Below, one piece after another: positions 53,017 to 64,000 of a stretch of 64,000 nucleotides of DNA. Position 1 is the stretch's first letter, and each line of letters opens with the position of its first letter. Location of the stretch: positions 434,001 through 498,000 of the forward strand of contig CAMPDV010000117.1 in the NCBI GenBank assembly GCA_946699065.1, written 5' to 3'. The stretch is from Loxodes magnus (lineage: Eukaryota > Ciliophora > Karyorelictea > Loxodida > Loxodidae). The position numbers were made by a program, and so were the translations under genes. The notes beneath the pieces were generated by a model. The model saw only the letters and a program-made list of their open reading frames with translations. It ran no database searches and was not told the DNA's origin.

Positions 53017-54213
53017 TCATTATTTTATTGCTAATAACTTCTACTAGTTTTGCTTATTTGGATCTGATTTTTCAGTAGATGAAGGTGTAAAACTTGTAAC
53101 TAATTCTTAATTGAATTCCTTTACCTTGCTGTTTGATTGGCTTTTAATAGAGCTAATTTATTTTTTCTAAGAATGCTGTCTTTTAGTATTTATTATTTTG
53201 CTTTTTCTTCGCCTATTAGAGTTAAAGCCAAACCTAATATAATTCCTATTCCTCCAATTCACATGAACATACCTGGTTCGGGATTAAAATTCATGAACCA
53301 AGCCATGAATCCAGCGAAAAATGGTTCTAAAAGACAAATTCCCGAAAAGAATAATGGAGAAATAAATTTTGTTTACAAAGCCCAACCTAAATTGGTAATT
53401 ATTGAGACTGTGCCTAGCATTAAAACACTTTTAGCTACAAGCTCTTTACTTGCCCATCCAAATACTCCAGTAGCTGAATTATTATCAAATGTAGCATGCT
53501 ATAAGATTAGAGCGAAAAGAATTGAAAATAAAGAAGAGAAAAAGACAACATTTAACATATAAGGTAAAAATGGGAACTTATATTTGTAGTGAAAATCTTA
53601 GCTTCTAATAACATAAGCAGAATTAAATAATGCTGCACATATTGCTATTATTACACCTATTACCCTTTTTTTCAAAGTAAAGTTATTCTCCTTTTCTCCT
53701 GTTTTGTCCAAAAGAACGACTAATATAGCAAAAATGATAGCGATGCAAGTTCCTAAAATGCTAATAATATGAATTTTTTATCTTCTAATTATTTTTTATA
53801 TAGTTATTCAGATTGGAGAAGTGGCAACAAGAACTGCTATCAAAGCAACTTATATGAATTTAACAGGATACTAATAGCAAATGACTGTGATATATAAAAT
53901 TAGTCCTTGAATAACGAATTAAAATCAAACTTTTTTGTATTCTTTGAGACAATAAAAGAAAGAATCTTTCTAAATGAAAAATTATATTATACAAAAAAGA
54001 AAATATCAGCAGACTAGCAGCTATTATCTTTAGGTCACTTAAAGTTTAATTCATTCAAAGATTCATCATAAAAACTGCATTCCAACCACTTGACATCACA
54101 GTTATTATAGATAAAACTACACCAATAACTATCATTCTCTTATCTTAAATCTTTTCAAATTTGAATGACTATTTGATACTTTTAAGTAGGGATTGCTTTT
54201 CTTACTTATCCAT
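53017..54213 (-). CDS. drug/metabolite transporter (EamA-type) membrane protein
   Basis: ATG at 54213 and TGA at 53017 give 379 residues after two introns: 54014-54038 (25 nt) and 53093-53124 (32 nt); the coding sum is then a multiple of three. An upstream ATG at 54268 is in another frame and was rejected. About ten transmembrane segments make two EamA-like halves: VIGVVLSIITVMSSGWNAVFM, LILYITVICYQYPVKFIQVAL, IAVLVATSPIW, GVIIAICAALFNSAYVI, then LNVVFFSSLFSILFALIL, LLEPFFAGFMAWFMNF and GGIGIILGLALTLIG. The family exports or exchanges small metabolites, including nucleotide sugars; substrate cannot be told. TGA and TGG are both used for Trp (about five and four). Intron borders are inferred from frame and could shift slightly. 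Confidence 0.82.
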
Positions 54214-54501
54214 TTATAATTTTATTTGCCTTTCTTAAATTTAATAAGTTTCTTGTTTTAAATTCCATTATTAGTTAACTAATTAATGAGCATTTCAGAA
54301 ACTATTTAATCTTACAAATAATAATAAGAGTCAACTATATAGCAGACTATTTTATTAGTCACATCTTTAATTTAAAATAATTATTAATTTCTTACTCTAA
54401 GCTTATCCATAAGAGCAAAAGGCTAGTGATACTTATCTATTGATTATCTATTTAGTTATTTCCATATTTAATTAATTTTAAAACAAAAAGTGATTAAAGA
54501 T

Positions 54502-55185
54502 TCATGAAAAAAGTCCCATCTTCCAAATAAGTAGAAAAGCTATTAAAAGGACAATGCAAATGAGAGTAGCAATTTTATAAAGATCTTTATGGATATTGGC
54601 ATTTCTTCTTTTTATTTTTTCTTATTTATCATACTTGTCGTATTTGTTTTCCGCCTTTAATTAGACATTAAGATTGCTTTGATTTTTAATCAAATCATCG
54701 ATATTTATATTCTGAATATTTTGAATATCTCCAAGCTCTTCTTTAAGTCTTGCGTTATTTTCCTTGCTTCTTACATCCTAAAACTCTTACTTTTTCTTCT
54801 TTATGAATCTATCAAACCTAAGAAAATAGTAAGGCCTGTCAATAGTTTCTATCTTACTTCTGAAATCAACTCCTCCACTGCCAAACTATTTCTTTAATTC
54901 TTCCTAAAAACCATCCTTTATATCCTACAAAAATCCAAAAGCCAGTTGCTTGGGATAAGTGCTATCGTTGCAAGCTATATAGCAAACCCCCTCAAATTAA
55001 ATAATATTAATATGCATTTCGTTATGAGCTACTAGAGTCAGCTTATCGTTTTAATATGAGGCAAGTGATTTGCATATTTGCTTCGTCATATGCTTCAAGC
55101 TTAAAGTAGATTGATCAAATTCATCATAAGTTTCAGCTAATAACTTGCCGTCTGATTTTCGAGCAAGTTAAACCAGCTTTATCAT
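54502..55185 (-). CDS. SEC22: Sec22-type longin SNARE
   Basis: 227 residues, one exon, ATG 55185 to TGA 54502. The N-terminal longin domain (about 1-125) begins MIKLVQLARKSDGKLLAE and contains CYIACNDSTYPKQLAFGFL and KIETIDRPYYFLRFD. A coiled SNARE segment (about 145-195, RLKEELGDIQNIQNINIDDL) follows, then one C-terminal anchor (IATLICIVLLIAFLLIWKM). Sec22 is the R-SNARE of ER-Golgi transport in both directions. The position aligned with the central Arg of R-SNAREs (LQRGE in animals) reads LIKNQ, so the zero layer appears to be Asn or Lys instead of Arg. It starts 295 bp downstream of the EF-hand-like gene and ends 288 bp before the transporter, all on the minus strand. Confidence 0.92.
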
Positions 55186-55480
55186 TTTATTAAAAATGAT
55201 TTAAACTAACTAGCATTAATAAAATTAAATATCTGACTTTATTTATAAGGAAATAAATCACAGCCATACATTTACTTCAGTTTAGTTGTTTACCTTAAAA
55301 TTAAATCCTTCATGCTTATTGAGTGCTACAAAGCATTCTTATATAACCTAAGTTTGTCAAATAATTAAGTTACTAGCAATCATAGTTTATATAACTATCT
55401 TATTATAAAATAAAAGTCTTAGGGTTACCTCTATTCATATCAACTAGTTAAATTTAGAAATAGCTTTCGTCTATTTGTCT

Positions 55481-56501
55481 TCAACTGCTTTAATAGCTTA
55501 TCCAAAACTATCTCCATTTATTCAAGATTTATAAAGATATTTAGAAGAAAATAGCAATCATTATTAACTTACCTAATTAGTTTATTAATAGAATCAATCC
55601 CTTATGCCCTCTTTTAAATTAGAACTATCTAAAGGACTGATATTTTATAATAGCAATCAATTAATAAATTAAAGAGCTAATGAAATCAAAATACTAAGAA
55701 TGGGACTAAGTGATAGATTTAGATTACTATAGAAAATGTTAATTTTACTTAAATAAGGGAAATTAATTTAAATGGTGAATTAGATTAAACAGAAGTCCGA
55801 TCTTTGTTATTTATTTCTATGGTAAATAATAAGTATCTAAGTCCGCGTGTTGTAGTAAACTAAGGATATTGGCCTCCTAGAATGTCAACGAAATCTTCTT
55901 TGACAAGAATTTTTCTTTTGAAGAAAACTGATTAAGTTATTTGCTCGCATGCTTGATTAAACTTTATTTTTCATTCTTCTTATAAAATTAAAACTTTGGT
56001 TTTAGTCATTTTTTCAGGAGGAACTCCTTCGCAGAGTAAGAGAGAGTTTTCAATAATGAATTTATACATTAGAACTAAGCTTTATGAATATTATTATACA
56101 GTTATTTAATCAAATGCCTCTTTATCTATTAAATCGAACAGGCAGACAGCTTTTTCAAAAGAGCTTCCTTTCGATAAATAAATGGCTATTTATTGGAGTT
56201 CAAAGGCGCTGTAAATGTTCTTTTAAGTGTTATGATAATTTCTATAAAACTACTATATTTCTATCTAGTCCATTTATAAATGTAATACTTTTACAATCTT
56301 AGAAAACTAATTAACTGTTAAAGAATCTCCAATTCTAAACTTGTTAAACACTCCATCTACTTTTTTGCAACTATGCTTATGGAAGCCTAAAAGTCTCTCT
56401 TACATTTCTATAATTCTTTCTTCTTCATTTAAAGCATCTTTTTTATCTGAAAATATCCCTTATCTAAACTAGGAGGACATGCAATCCATTTTTACTCCCA
56501 T
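55481..56501 (-). CDS. EF-hand-like calcium-sensor protein, 3' end uncertain
   Basis: ATG at 56501 (MGVKMDCMSS; Gly2 would permit myristoylation). The helix-loop-helix style resembles degenerate EF-hand proteins: VFNKFRIGDSLTVNQFSKI, then CLFDLIDKEAFDQITVQQY and ILVKEDFVDILGG. No loop has a full set of acidic ligands, so calcium binding is doubtful. Two ends are possible. Without an intron it stops at TGA 55686 (271 aa). Removing a 22-nt GTAAAA..TATAG intron (55727-55748) extends it to TGA 55481 (332 aa), but the extension is hydrophobic and AT-biased. One TGA is read as Trp (EEWKIKF). Function unknown. Confidence 0.65.
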
Positions 56502-57613
56502 TTTATTTATAATTATATGATTAAAAAAATTCAGTAATTAAGCCTCTTAATTCTTTTTTTAAAGAACCTTCTCTTTCAAAAACCCTTTTATTTTTAATTT
56601 TTAAGCATCATTTAAAAATGATTAGTCACTTTTATCTTCGTTCAAAGATTCCTTTGCTTTTCTTTCAAATAAACTCTAATTAATTATAATATCCAGACTA
56701 TAGCACATTAAGCTTTATAAATGAGACTAATTCGTAAACAATATAAATAGTTTAATTTTTTGAATCTGAATAAACTAGAAATGTTCTAGTAATTCAGTAT
56801 TATTAATTTCAACCAATTGCTACAAGTTAGAAATACTAATAAGTAAGGAAAAATAATAATAGACTAAGTAAGACATGAGTTAAAAGATATACTCTATAGA
56901 TGTTTATATTTCTTTCTTTTAAAAGAGTAATAAAATCTAAGTTACTAAGTACCCTTCTATTGATAACTAGCATGCAACATTCAGATAGTTAGTAAGAAAT
57001 TTCAAATTACTTACTATTTTTATCTTTTATTTCTAAATATATTTGAGAATCATAATTTCAATATTTTAAATCTTAAATGGCTCAATAATAAGAAGCATAA
57101 AAAAGTGTTGATAGTAATATAGTTATAACATTAAGCTTCATATACAATATTATAATAATCTCTTTCATGTATAACTTTAAGATACCTAGTTAAATAAATC
57201 TAGTACCTTGAAAATTAAGTATTTTGTGTTTTATTTAAAATAGCTGGGAATTAAAAAGGCTATTATTTAGAATAAAAGCTTAATTAAAAGTAAAGTAGCT
57301 TGTAAGCATAAGTAGTAATGGATATTATCTTATTATCTTTAGATTTATGGAAAGTAATAGAGACTTATTCCTTATTCATAGCTTATAATACTTCTCTTTA
57401 ATAGTGCACCTTCATGTCTATTCTTATTCTTTAATCATGATAGTTATAATTATTTTCCTACTAATAGAGCTACATAGAATTTAAAATCTAAGAGTTCCTC
57501 TGAATAAATGAAGTAAGTGGAGATGTAGCTAGTAGAAGATAATAAGTAGTAGTATGGAGTATATAGTAGAGATATTTAAATTAATTAGCTTTAATTATTT
57601 ACACTTCTATTAA
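56502..57613. other. spacer between divergent genes
   Basis: 1.1 kb of AT-rich DNA; no gene, RNA or repeat recognised. Confidence 0.5.
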
Positions 57614-58448
57614 ATGGAAACAGCTTCGATATTTGAATCTACATCAGCAGAACCATTTTTAATGATTCTAGATAAGCATCGATAAACTTGCTAACGAGAA
57701 GGAAGATTTGATGAAGCAGAGCTTGCTCGTAAAAAACTTATGGAACTGAGAGAAGAAGAAGAGAATAGATAAAGATCAGCTATTTAGTAACGATAAATGC
57801 AGGAAAAGTTAAGTTTGGCTGAAGCATATAAGGCAGAGCTAGACAAATTTGAAGAGAAATGAGATGCTAATGAAATGCCAGACTTTGAAAGATAAGCAGA
57901 ACAATAAATCTTATAGCTTTAAGAAAAACATACCAAAGAACAGGAAGAATTCAGAAGAAAGCAAGTAATAGATGCTTAAAAACTAAAAGGTAGAGAAACT
58001 AAATAAGTTTCTGATCTAAAGAAGAGAGAATAAAGTTTAACTAATGCGGTAGGCTTTAATTATAGGGTGAATATCAAAGAGCTAAAGAAGTACGCAAAAA
58101 ACTGGAACAAGTATAATAGCTGTAAGCTTAGGAATTTAACGCTAAACTAAGAGATAAGCTAGAAACAAAATCCGAAGTTTTATTGAAGAAATAGGAAAGA
58201 GAAATGAGAATTTTACTTGAAAAACTTGATAGGTAATAACTAAATTTAGGGAGCGTGAAAACAGAAAAAATTAAAGGAAGAAAGAGCTCATATTATTAAA
58301 CTAAAGGTTTATGAATGTATAAAAAGAACTCGAAAACCAACATAAACTAGAGTTGCAAAAATTGAATTAATAATTTAGTAAAAGGAAACAAGCTCAAAGT
58401 ATTTTCTCCGAAGGAAAGAAAAAAAAGCAAAACGATTTTATAGTTTGA
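57614..58448 (+). CDS. coiled-coil protein, probable ciliary or cytoskeletal
   Basis: ATG 57614 to TGA 58446 with two introns, 58049-58065 (17 nt, GTAGGC..TATAG) and 58307-58326 (20 nt, GTTTAT..AAAG), gives 265 residues. The frame sum is exact. The N-terminus has a short folded segment (SAEPFLMILDKHRQTCQREGRFDEAELARKKL, quoted in part: RFDEAELARKKL) that resembles motifs in small conserved coiled-coil proteins of ciliated species, followed by FEEKWDANEMPDFERQAE (Trp is TGA) and then continuous charged coil ending in a basic, Ser-containing tail. Wide conservation is suggested by the unusually ordinary composition, but I cannot name the family. Fourteen residues between the two introns (around GSVKTEKIK) are less typical, so an extra micro-intron may have been missed. 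Confidence 0.75.
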
Positions 58449-58842
58449 TTTTATTGTTCATTTTTCTTTTTAATTGTTGATAATTAACTCCTTATATTAT
58501 ACTTAGACTTTAAAGCATAATAAAATACTATTTTATTATGTGAATATAATATTATACATCTTATAATAAATTAAGAACAGGAAAAATTAATTAGCATGGA
58601 ATTTAACTTAATAAAGGAATAAACTATAGTAAAATAGTTATATTTCAGTTTTATTTTATTAATAATTTAAGTACTTAAAATTAACCTTTATATATTATTT
58701 ATAGCAAAACCTTTTATAACTATTTAATTATTAGTTATAAGTTTAATAAGCTTATTTATAATGATATATTATTATCATTAATTATTAGTATAAATATTTA
58801 ATACTTTATTATTGCTAATTTTTTTTCTGTTTATTGTTATTA
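58449..58842. other. spacer between convergent genes
   Basis: About 390 bp of extremely AT-rich DNA between two TGA stops; nothing seen. Confidence 0.5.
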
Positions 58843-59654
58843 TCAAATAAATGCTTAAGAATTGTTTACTTTTCTTGGATTTTCTACCAGTTCTAGCTAT
58901 CCATTTTTTATCGAGATCGGAGTCCTTTGCTAATTTTAATGTGGATGGTTGTTATTATTCTCCCTCCATCTGATTAAGATTTGATCTGTGTTCAAACTTT
59001 TAGATTATTTTGTTACTTATAAAAATTCTTACTGGTTCGCTCCTATTTCTTTAAACCTCTTGTCTTTTAGATTTTTTATAGCTAGAGCATTGTTTAATTT
59101 AAAATTAGGAAGAATTATAATATCAGCCCTCTTTCTTTTTTATTTCTGTTTAAATTTGAATAAATAATGTTCTAAAATTTTTCCTATCTTTTAATTTACT
59201 CAGTTCTTTAAAATTCTATTTAATCATTTAATTGATTAGTCATTATATCAGTCTTAGCTTTTCAGTAATCATTTGGTTTCTTTTATTTAATTGTTTTAGG
59301 ATTAGCACCACAACTTTTCTTTTGCTAAAACTTTATTTTGAACATTTTACTAACGTAAATATGCTAATTTTGAGGAAATTATCTCAATATGTTCATCGTT
59401 CCTCTTATTCTATCTTTAAGCTCTCCACTTTTCCTGATTTTTAGTATTTTTCTATTAAATAACTTCACAGTATCAGCAATAATATTTAATAATTCCTTAT
59501 AATATTAGAAACTTTAATAGCTAAATTTCTTTATAAAGTAAGTCTGGTCTGCAAACTATGAGTAAAATAATAAAGAAGAGTGAATTAAGCAATAAAGAAA
59601 TTAAAGTAGTCTGTATATTAAATAGATTGTTAATTATATTAATTAGAAACACAT
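58843..59654 (-). CDS. basic protein of unknown function with four micro-introns
   Basis: TGA 58843 ends a frame that can be followed upstream by removing introns 58854-58869 (16 nt), 59016-59032 (17 nt), 59184-59199 (16 nt) and 59325-59343 (19 nt), to an ATG at 59654; the sum is a multiple of three (247 aa). The 3' exons look clearly coding (RADIIILPNFKLNNALAIKN, RFKEIGANHNKIIQKF, LAKDSDLDKKWIARTGRKSKK), and two of the introns have strong GTAAG/GTAAA donors. The first two exons are less sure: an overlapping frame is also open at 59370-59440, and the N-terminus is hydrophobic. No domain is recognised. The C-terminus is strongly basic, which would suit a nuclear or RNA-binding protein. Confidence 0.55.
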
Positions 59655-60146
59655 AGAGCACTATATTTGTAGATTCTAGTTATCATTATATCTAACTACT
59701 TATCTACTTCAATTACTACTAATATAACATATCCCACCATCCGTAAATATTAATAACCATTCAAGTTACTTAGATTCTGCGTGTTATTTACATTGTGTAT
59801 GATTTTCATAAAAGCAAGATAAAAAAAGAAATTAATACAAATTAAAGTAAGTAAATGGGAACATACTCCTAAGTATGATTCTGTAAGAAATATAAGATAA
59901 AGGAAAAGAGATGATATGATAATTAATATAGATCTAATTAAATAAATTAGTAGAATGTACTAAAGATTTAATAGTATTAATTACGTTATATATGATGCCT
60001 CTATATACATTTATCATTTTATTCTAAGCAAAATATTTGATTATTTATATAAATTGATTGACTAACTTATTTAAAGAAAACTTTAGCTTTCTCTAAATGC
60101 TATATGATACAATAATAAACACATAATTATTTATTAATTAAGATTT
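59655..60146. other. spacer between tandem minus-strand genes
   Basis: About 490 bp of AT-rich DNA; nothing recognised. Confidence 0.5.
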
Positions 60147-61580
60147 TCACTAGACTCTAAAAGCAAACGCTACAAAGGCACTTGAATCTAGCGGCTTTAC
60201 TTTATTAAAAGCCTCGAATTTATGTGTTATGCAGCTAAACTATACTTGGAATTTAGATTTTGCATCTACCATTGTTTAAGGAAGATTATAAGGTCCGCAA
60301 AGATCAGTTCCTATTATTTCCATTAAGATTCCATAATTCTATTCTTGATTTAAATAAACAGGATTTTATAAACTTAAGATTACTATATTTTACTCTTCCT
60401 CTACTATCTAAAGCTTTTAAGTTTCTCAAATTGGGCTTTTTGTGAAACTGTTATTATCATTAAATATCTTTATTTCTGTAATCCGAGTTAGTCCTTTTGG
60501 TAAAATTCCAATCCCAACTAAGATGGCTGGCTTGTTAATCTAGAAACAAATTCCAATAGCTTTTTAAGAAAAGCTTTATGCCTTCTTTTTAGAAAAACTC
60601 AAAAGTGACTACATTTTATCCTTTTAAGATGTTTATACCAGCATTTTCTGCAAATCTTTGGGTTTTTCTCATTAAAATTGCTTATCAATAGCTTTGAATA
60701 CCACAAGTTCCATTTAATTAATTTCCTTGCATCAATATTCGTTTTTAAATTCTAAATTAGGCTTATTGATTGAAGCATAACTGAAAAATTAATATTCCGG
60801 CATTTCAGGAATAGAAGTGAAAGCAAGCTTCTTGATTTATTCTTCATTGATCAAAAAATGAGAAACATCTCTTTAAATTAAGTTTTCTATTTAGTCAATA
60901 GAGTTCTATGAATTTTAGTAGTATTCTAATCTTTCCTCTAGACAATTATAAGCATTTTTATACTCTTGCTCAGCTTTTTATAGCCTTTACTATGCTTAGT
61001 TTTATATATCTTCCAAGAGTTAAGTAGTATACTAATTAACCTATTAGGAATAATTGGTGTAATTATTGTTAATATCTTAAAGGGATTTTTCATAAAACTA
61101 TTTAAATTCGTAGAACTTTTTTCTTTTCTCTTTTAGCATTTTCTTAAGTTTCGTAAATTTTGGTTAAAAGTCTTAGCAAGCTATTTAAAGATCTTATATT
61201 GCATGCTATTTATGTTCCCCTACCTATTCGCAAGCGACGCAACAAACTTAGCTGCATTGTTTGCAGTAGCGAACTAATTCTTTCTAGTGTAGTTCACAAT
61301 TATTTTGAAGTTTAGTCTTCTTTTCTTATAAAATTCCCTTTTAAATTTCAGACAGTTAAAGGATTAGCTAGTTCGTTGCTAAAGATTCTGTTTTCCTTTT
61401 GTCCTTTTACTTACACTTAGGACATACTATTCCTGACTTCTATATCCTTATATCTTATAAGCATTACTAGCAGAAAGTATGTCCACAAGCTAGAATTTTA
61501 GGCTTTCGCGATTCTGAGAATGTTTCTACACAAATCTCACATTCAATTGTTCTTTCTATATTAAAAGTAGGATCTTTCAT
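60147..61580 (-). CDS. RING / B-box / coiled-coil / PHR domain protein (TRIM-like)
   Basis: 477 residues, one exon, ATG 61580 to TGA 60147. A C3HC4 RING finger starts at residue 14: CEICVETF, then ILACGHTFCQQCL and CPKC. A B-box zinc finger follows at about 105-145 (CELHQKELVRYCKQCSQVCC). A coiled coil occupies about 150-270. The C-terminal 150 residues look like a PHR domain, the beta-sandwich of PAM/Highwire and BTBD proteins: AIGICFQINKPAILVGIGIL, KSPIWETQKLQIVEEEQN and TDLCGPYNLPQTMVD, followed by FVAFAFRV. It is a predicted E3 ubiquitin ligase with a substrate-binding PHR module. TGA is Trp three times (EYWCKE, FQWEK, PIWETQ). Confidence 0.88.
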
Positions 61581-62156
61581 TTAAGTAACCATAAATAATT
61601 AAAGTTAATAACTAGAATTGATCAGATCATAATAACCCTTAACTTATTTATTTACACTTCTTTTATTCTAATAGCTATGCATATATCTACTATCATACTA
61701 CTTATATTTATATTATTTTCTACATCCAAGTCTATTAAAATAGTGAGAAAGAACTCTTATTATTTCTAATTACTGCATCATATTAGGCAAAATTAACTCC
61801 AAGCCAAAAGAAAAGAGTTAGAGCTAAAAGGTGAATGAAGTACTAAAGATATGCTAATAACTGATATTTATTAGAATGATAATGAATAGCATTTCAGGCA
61901 TTAAACTAGATCAGTATTATATCTCTTCACTTTTAAATCCCTAATTACCAATCATTAAACCTCTGCGTTATATTTAAGCTTCATATAACCCCTCTTCATT
62001 AAGCCTAGCCTCTTTGATACATTATCTATAACTAGCTATTTAATTTAAAAGCAGCATTATAGATAAGAGATATATATAATAGAAGTGATATGAGACTTAT
62101 AAGTATTAAAAATAGAGTAAAATTTAAATATATAAGAATTATATAAAATTAAAGTA
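61581..62156. other. spacer between divergent genes
   Basis: 576 bp upstream of the TRIM-like and the last coiled-coil gene; AT-rich, no feature seen. Confidence 0.5.
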
Positions 62157-63833
62157 ATGAAAGGATCTTTAAGTGATAGATATAATTATTAAGATAATTA
62201 CCTTTTCCAAGTGCAAGATAAAATAGAAAATCTAGACAAAAGAATTCTACAGAGACACTGATAAATTAAATAGAGTGCTGAACAACCAGATATGTTATTT
62301 TAACCGCCTGAGTCTATTTAAAGTAGAACTATGTCTAGTTAAAAATCTAAGAATTAAAGTCCTCTAAGCTTAGAAAGCTCTTAGAATTTAGGCTGAAGCT
62401 TACATGCTAATAAAACTAATAAAAGTTTGAATGGCAGTTTGTTTTCCTCTCGAAATTAAACTTACTTAATTAAGTAAAACTAGCTATGGGAAGAATAGAA
62501 AAAGATAATAGATTAAGATTTTGATAGACTAAGAAAGTTTGAAAATGAACTCTTGGATAAAGAAAACATGATACTTTAAAAATAGGATAAGTTTAGCAAA
62601 ATGAAAAATGCCTTATAAACATTAAACGATAATATGAAGAAAAAGCAAAGAGAAATCTAAATCTAATAAGAAAACATCGTTAATGATATGAATGAGCTAA
62701 AATAAGCCAAATAAACTCTAAAAGTTGCACATGATTAAATGAAAATGAGAGAGAAGAAATTGGAAATAGTTCAAGAATAGCTATAAATGCAAGCCAAATA
62801 ATAGAATATTTAAGAAGAAAATCTGAGGATTAGAGAAAAGAAACTGGCTGAAAAAGAGTAATTCATAAATTAGCAAGTTTATTAAATCACTGAAATATGT
62901 GATAATCTACTATCTATTGACTAGCATCAGAATTAAGAGTAATAAAACTTATAGACTAATTATCAAATATCGGAGTAAGATGCTTTGAAAATGTAGCAGT
63001 TAGAAAATAAAGTAGTAGATCTAGAATAGCAGTTGAAGATATTCAAGGAGAAGGAGTAAAATTATAAATCTAGAGAAGAAATTGTATCTAAAGCGGAAGA
63101 ACATATTCAGAAAGAAAAAAAGCTGATAAATTAAGAAAATTATCAAGCTAAAGAAATAAAAGAGGAAATATAAAGTACTTTAATGGAAGTAGAAAAATAC
63201 AAATAAGAAGCTTTAAAAAAGATTAATGAGAAAGAGTAAGAATTATAACGATAAGAGCAGGTTCTTGTATTAAAGTAATAGAAGATTTAAGAACAATCAT
63301 AAGAATTGAATGAAAAGCAAAAAGCTATTTAATCCCTATACCAGAAAGCTTAAAACGAAATATAAAATAAAGATAATCTTTTGATTGAAAACATATAAAA
63401 AGTTGAAACATTAAATTAGAAATTAAGTGAGAAAGTTAGAGACATCAATGAAAGAGAAGAATTGCTTGATGAAAAAGAAAAAGAGCTTGAAATAAAAGAA
63501 TAAGAATTAATATCATAGTAGCAAAGCATTGAATAAGAAATGCTAGAGTTCGCTAAAGTTTTATAAGTAAAATCAAATTTAAGCAAATAAATTTTAGAAA
63601 AGCCTTTAAATAGGTAGAAATAGATAATATAATTATAGGAAAAGTATGCAAAAACATAAATCACTGAAGAAGATACTTAAAACAGTGAACATTTAAGTTA
63701 ACAATACGAGGAAGAGTAAGAGGAAGCTTAAATAACTGAAGATTAATTATTCTATAAAAATGAATAATAGAAGATGAAAGCCAGATAGAAGAAATCAAGT
63801 AATGATTTTGAAGAAGAGTAAAACAGATAGTGA
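62157..63833 (+). CDS. coiled-coil protein
   Basis: 558 residues in one exon, ATG 62157 to TGA 63831. The first 120 residues are Ser/Gln-rich and probably disordered; residues about 125-490 form a long coiled coil (KENMILQKQDKFSKMKNAL, IREKKLAEKEQFINQ, REELLDEKEKELEIKEQEL), and the C-terminus is acidic, then basic (KMKARQKKSS). Two TGA-Trp lie in the N-terminal region (QRHWQIKQ, NLGWSLHANK), and none in the coil. Gln is unusually frequent and mostly encoded by TAA/TAG. No known domain; a structural role is inferred. Confidence 0.85.
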
Positions 63834-64000
63834 TATTATATTAATATTATGTTTAAGCAAAATAAATTTTCTTAAAATTCAGAAATTTACTTGTCAATAC
63901 ATTCTGAAATTTTAAATAAACCACTTTTTTAAGAGCTTTAAAGGAAAAATATTTGCTCCCTTATTTCTTATGAAATTATACTAAATTTTTGTTAAGAATG

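Noticed and set aside
53137-53562. A 141-codon + strand frame with normal-looking composition
   Set aside because: It is the complement of the EamA-type transporter exon, which has clear membrane segments and Trp codons on the minus strand.
54214-54268. An earlier ATG (54268) for the transporter
   Set aside because: That frame leads out of the membrane-protein frame; the ATG at 54213 is in frame with the first helix.
59232-59444. A hydrophobic + strand frame of 70 codons
   Set aside because: It is antisense to the multi-exon minus-strand gene at 58843-59654 and reads as the complement of its Lys-rich exons.

Overview
The window reads as ciliate nuclear DNA with a reassigned genetic code. 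Long, clearly conserved proteins run straight through TAA and TAG in every gene, and these fall where glutamine is expected. TGA ends every well-supported gene, yet it also occurs inside many of them where tryptophan is expected, for example the conserved Trp of the ArfGAP zinc finger. UAR=Gln with UGA=Trp or stop is the karyorelict code (NCBI table 27). A Condylostoma-like heterotrich is the main alternative, but I see no clear gene ending in TAA or TAG, which favours a karyorelict such as a Loxodes relative. Introns are tiny (16 to 32 nt, GT..AG), DNA is very AT-rich, and genes are separated by 0.1 to 3 kb of AT-rich spacer. No rRNA, tRNA, CRISPR, telomere or intact mobile element was recognised.

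Layout, left to right: 3' end of a Cys-rich multi-pass membrane protein (1-1941); RuvB-like 2 helicase (4393-5769, -); ArfGAP (6410-7369, -); a doubtful small gene (7545-7896, -); a coiled-coil protein with a C1q-like C-terminal domain (8545-11028, +); an AIR9-like Ig/coiled-coil protein (11559-13226, +); a 1,580-residue coiled-coil/EF-hand protein (14040-18828, -); a small unknown gene (20146-20592, +); 5-aminolevulinate synthase with heme regulatory motifs (20702-22216, +); a truncated LamG-like secreted protein (24879-25674, -); a COQ8/ADCK kinase-like protein (26871-28363, -); two small membrane proteins, the second with a RING-H2 finger (29496-30215 and 31017-31892, +); a giant 2,415-residue coiled-coil protein (32363-39643, -); a 3.7-kb stretch with only doubtful ORFs; cobalamin-dependent methionine synthase (43393-47103, -); a TMEM63/CSC1-type channel (48201-50724, -); a small membrane protein (51380, +); a drug/metabolite transporter (53017-54213, -); Sec22 (54502-55185, -); an EF-hand-like protein (55481-56501, -); a coiled-coil protein (57614-58448, +); an unknown basic protein with four micro-introns (58843-59654, -); a RING/B-box/PHR protein (60147-61580, -); and a coiled-coil protein (62157-63833, +).

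The genes do not form a pathway: this is ordinary eukaryotic gene order, with neighbours transcribed independently. Mitochondrial metabolism (ALAS, COQ8), one-carbon metabolism (MetH), trafficking (ArfGAP, Sec22), chromatin (RuvBL2) and cytoskeletal or ciliary coiled-coil proteins are all present. The main interest lies in the code: context-dependent UGA, an apparent split between genes that use TGG and genes that use TGA for tryptophan, and introns near the minimum known size. Coordinates of multi-exon CDSs span the introns, and introns are given in the evidence. With TGA the only stop, ORFs of 100 codons arise by chance in this DNA, so small unknown genes carry low confidence.
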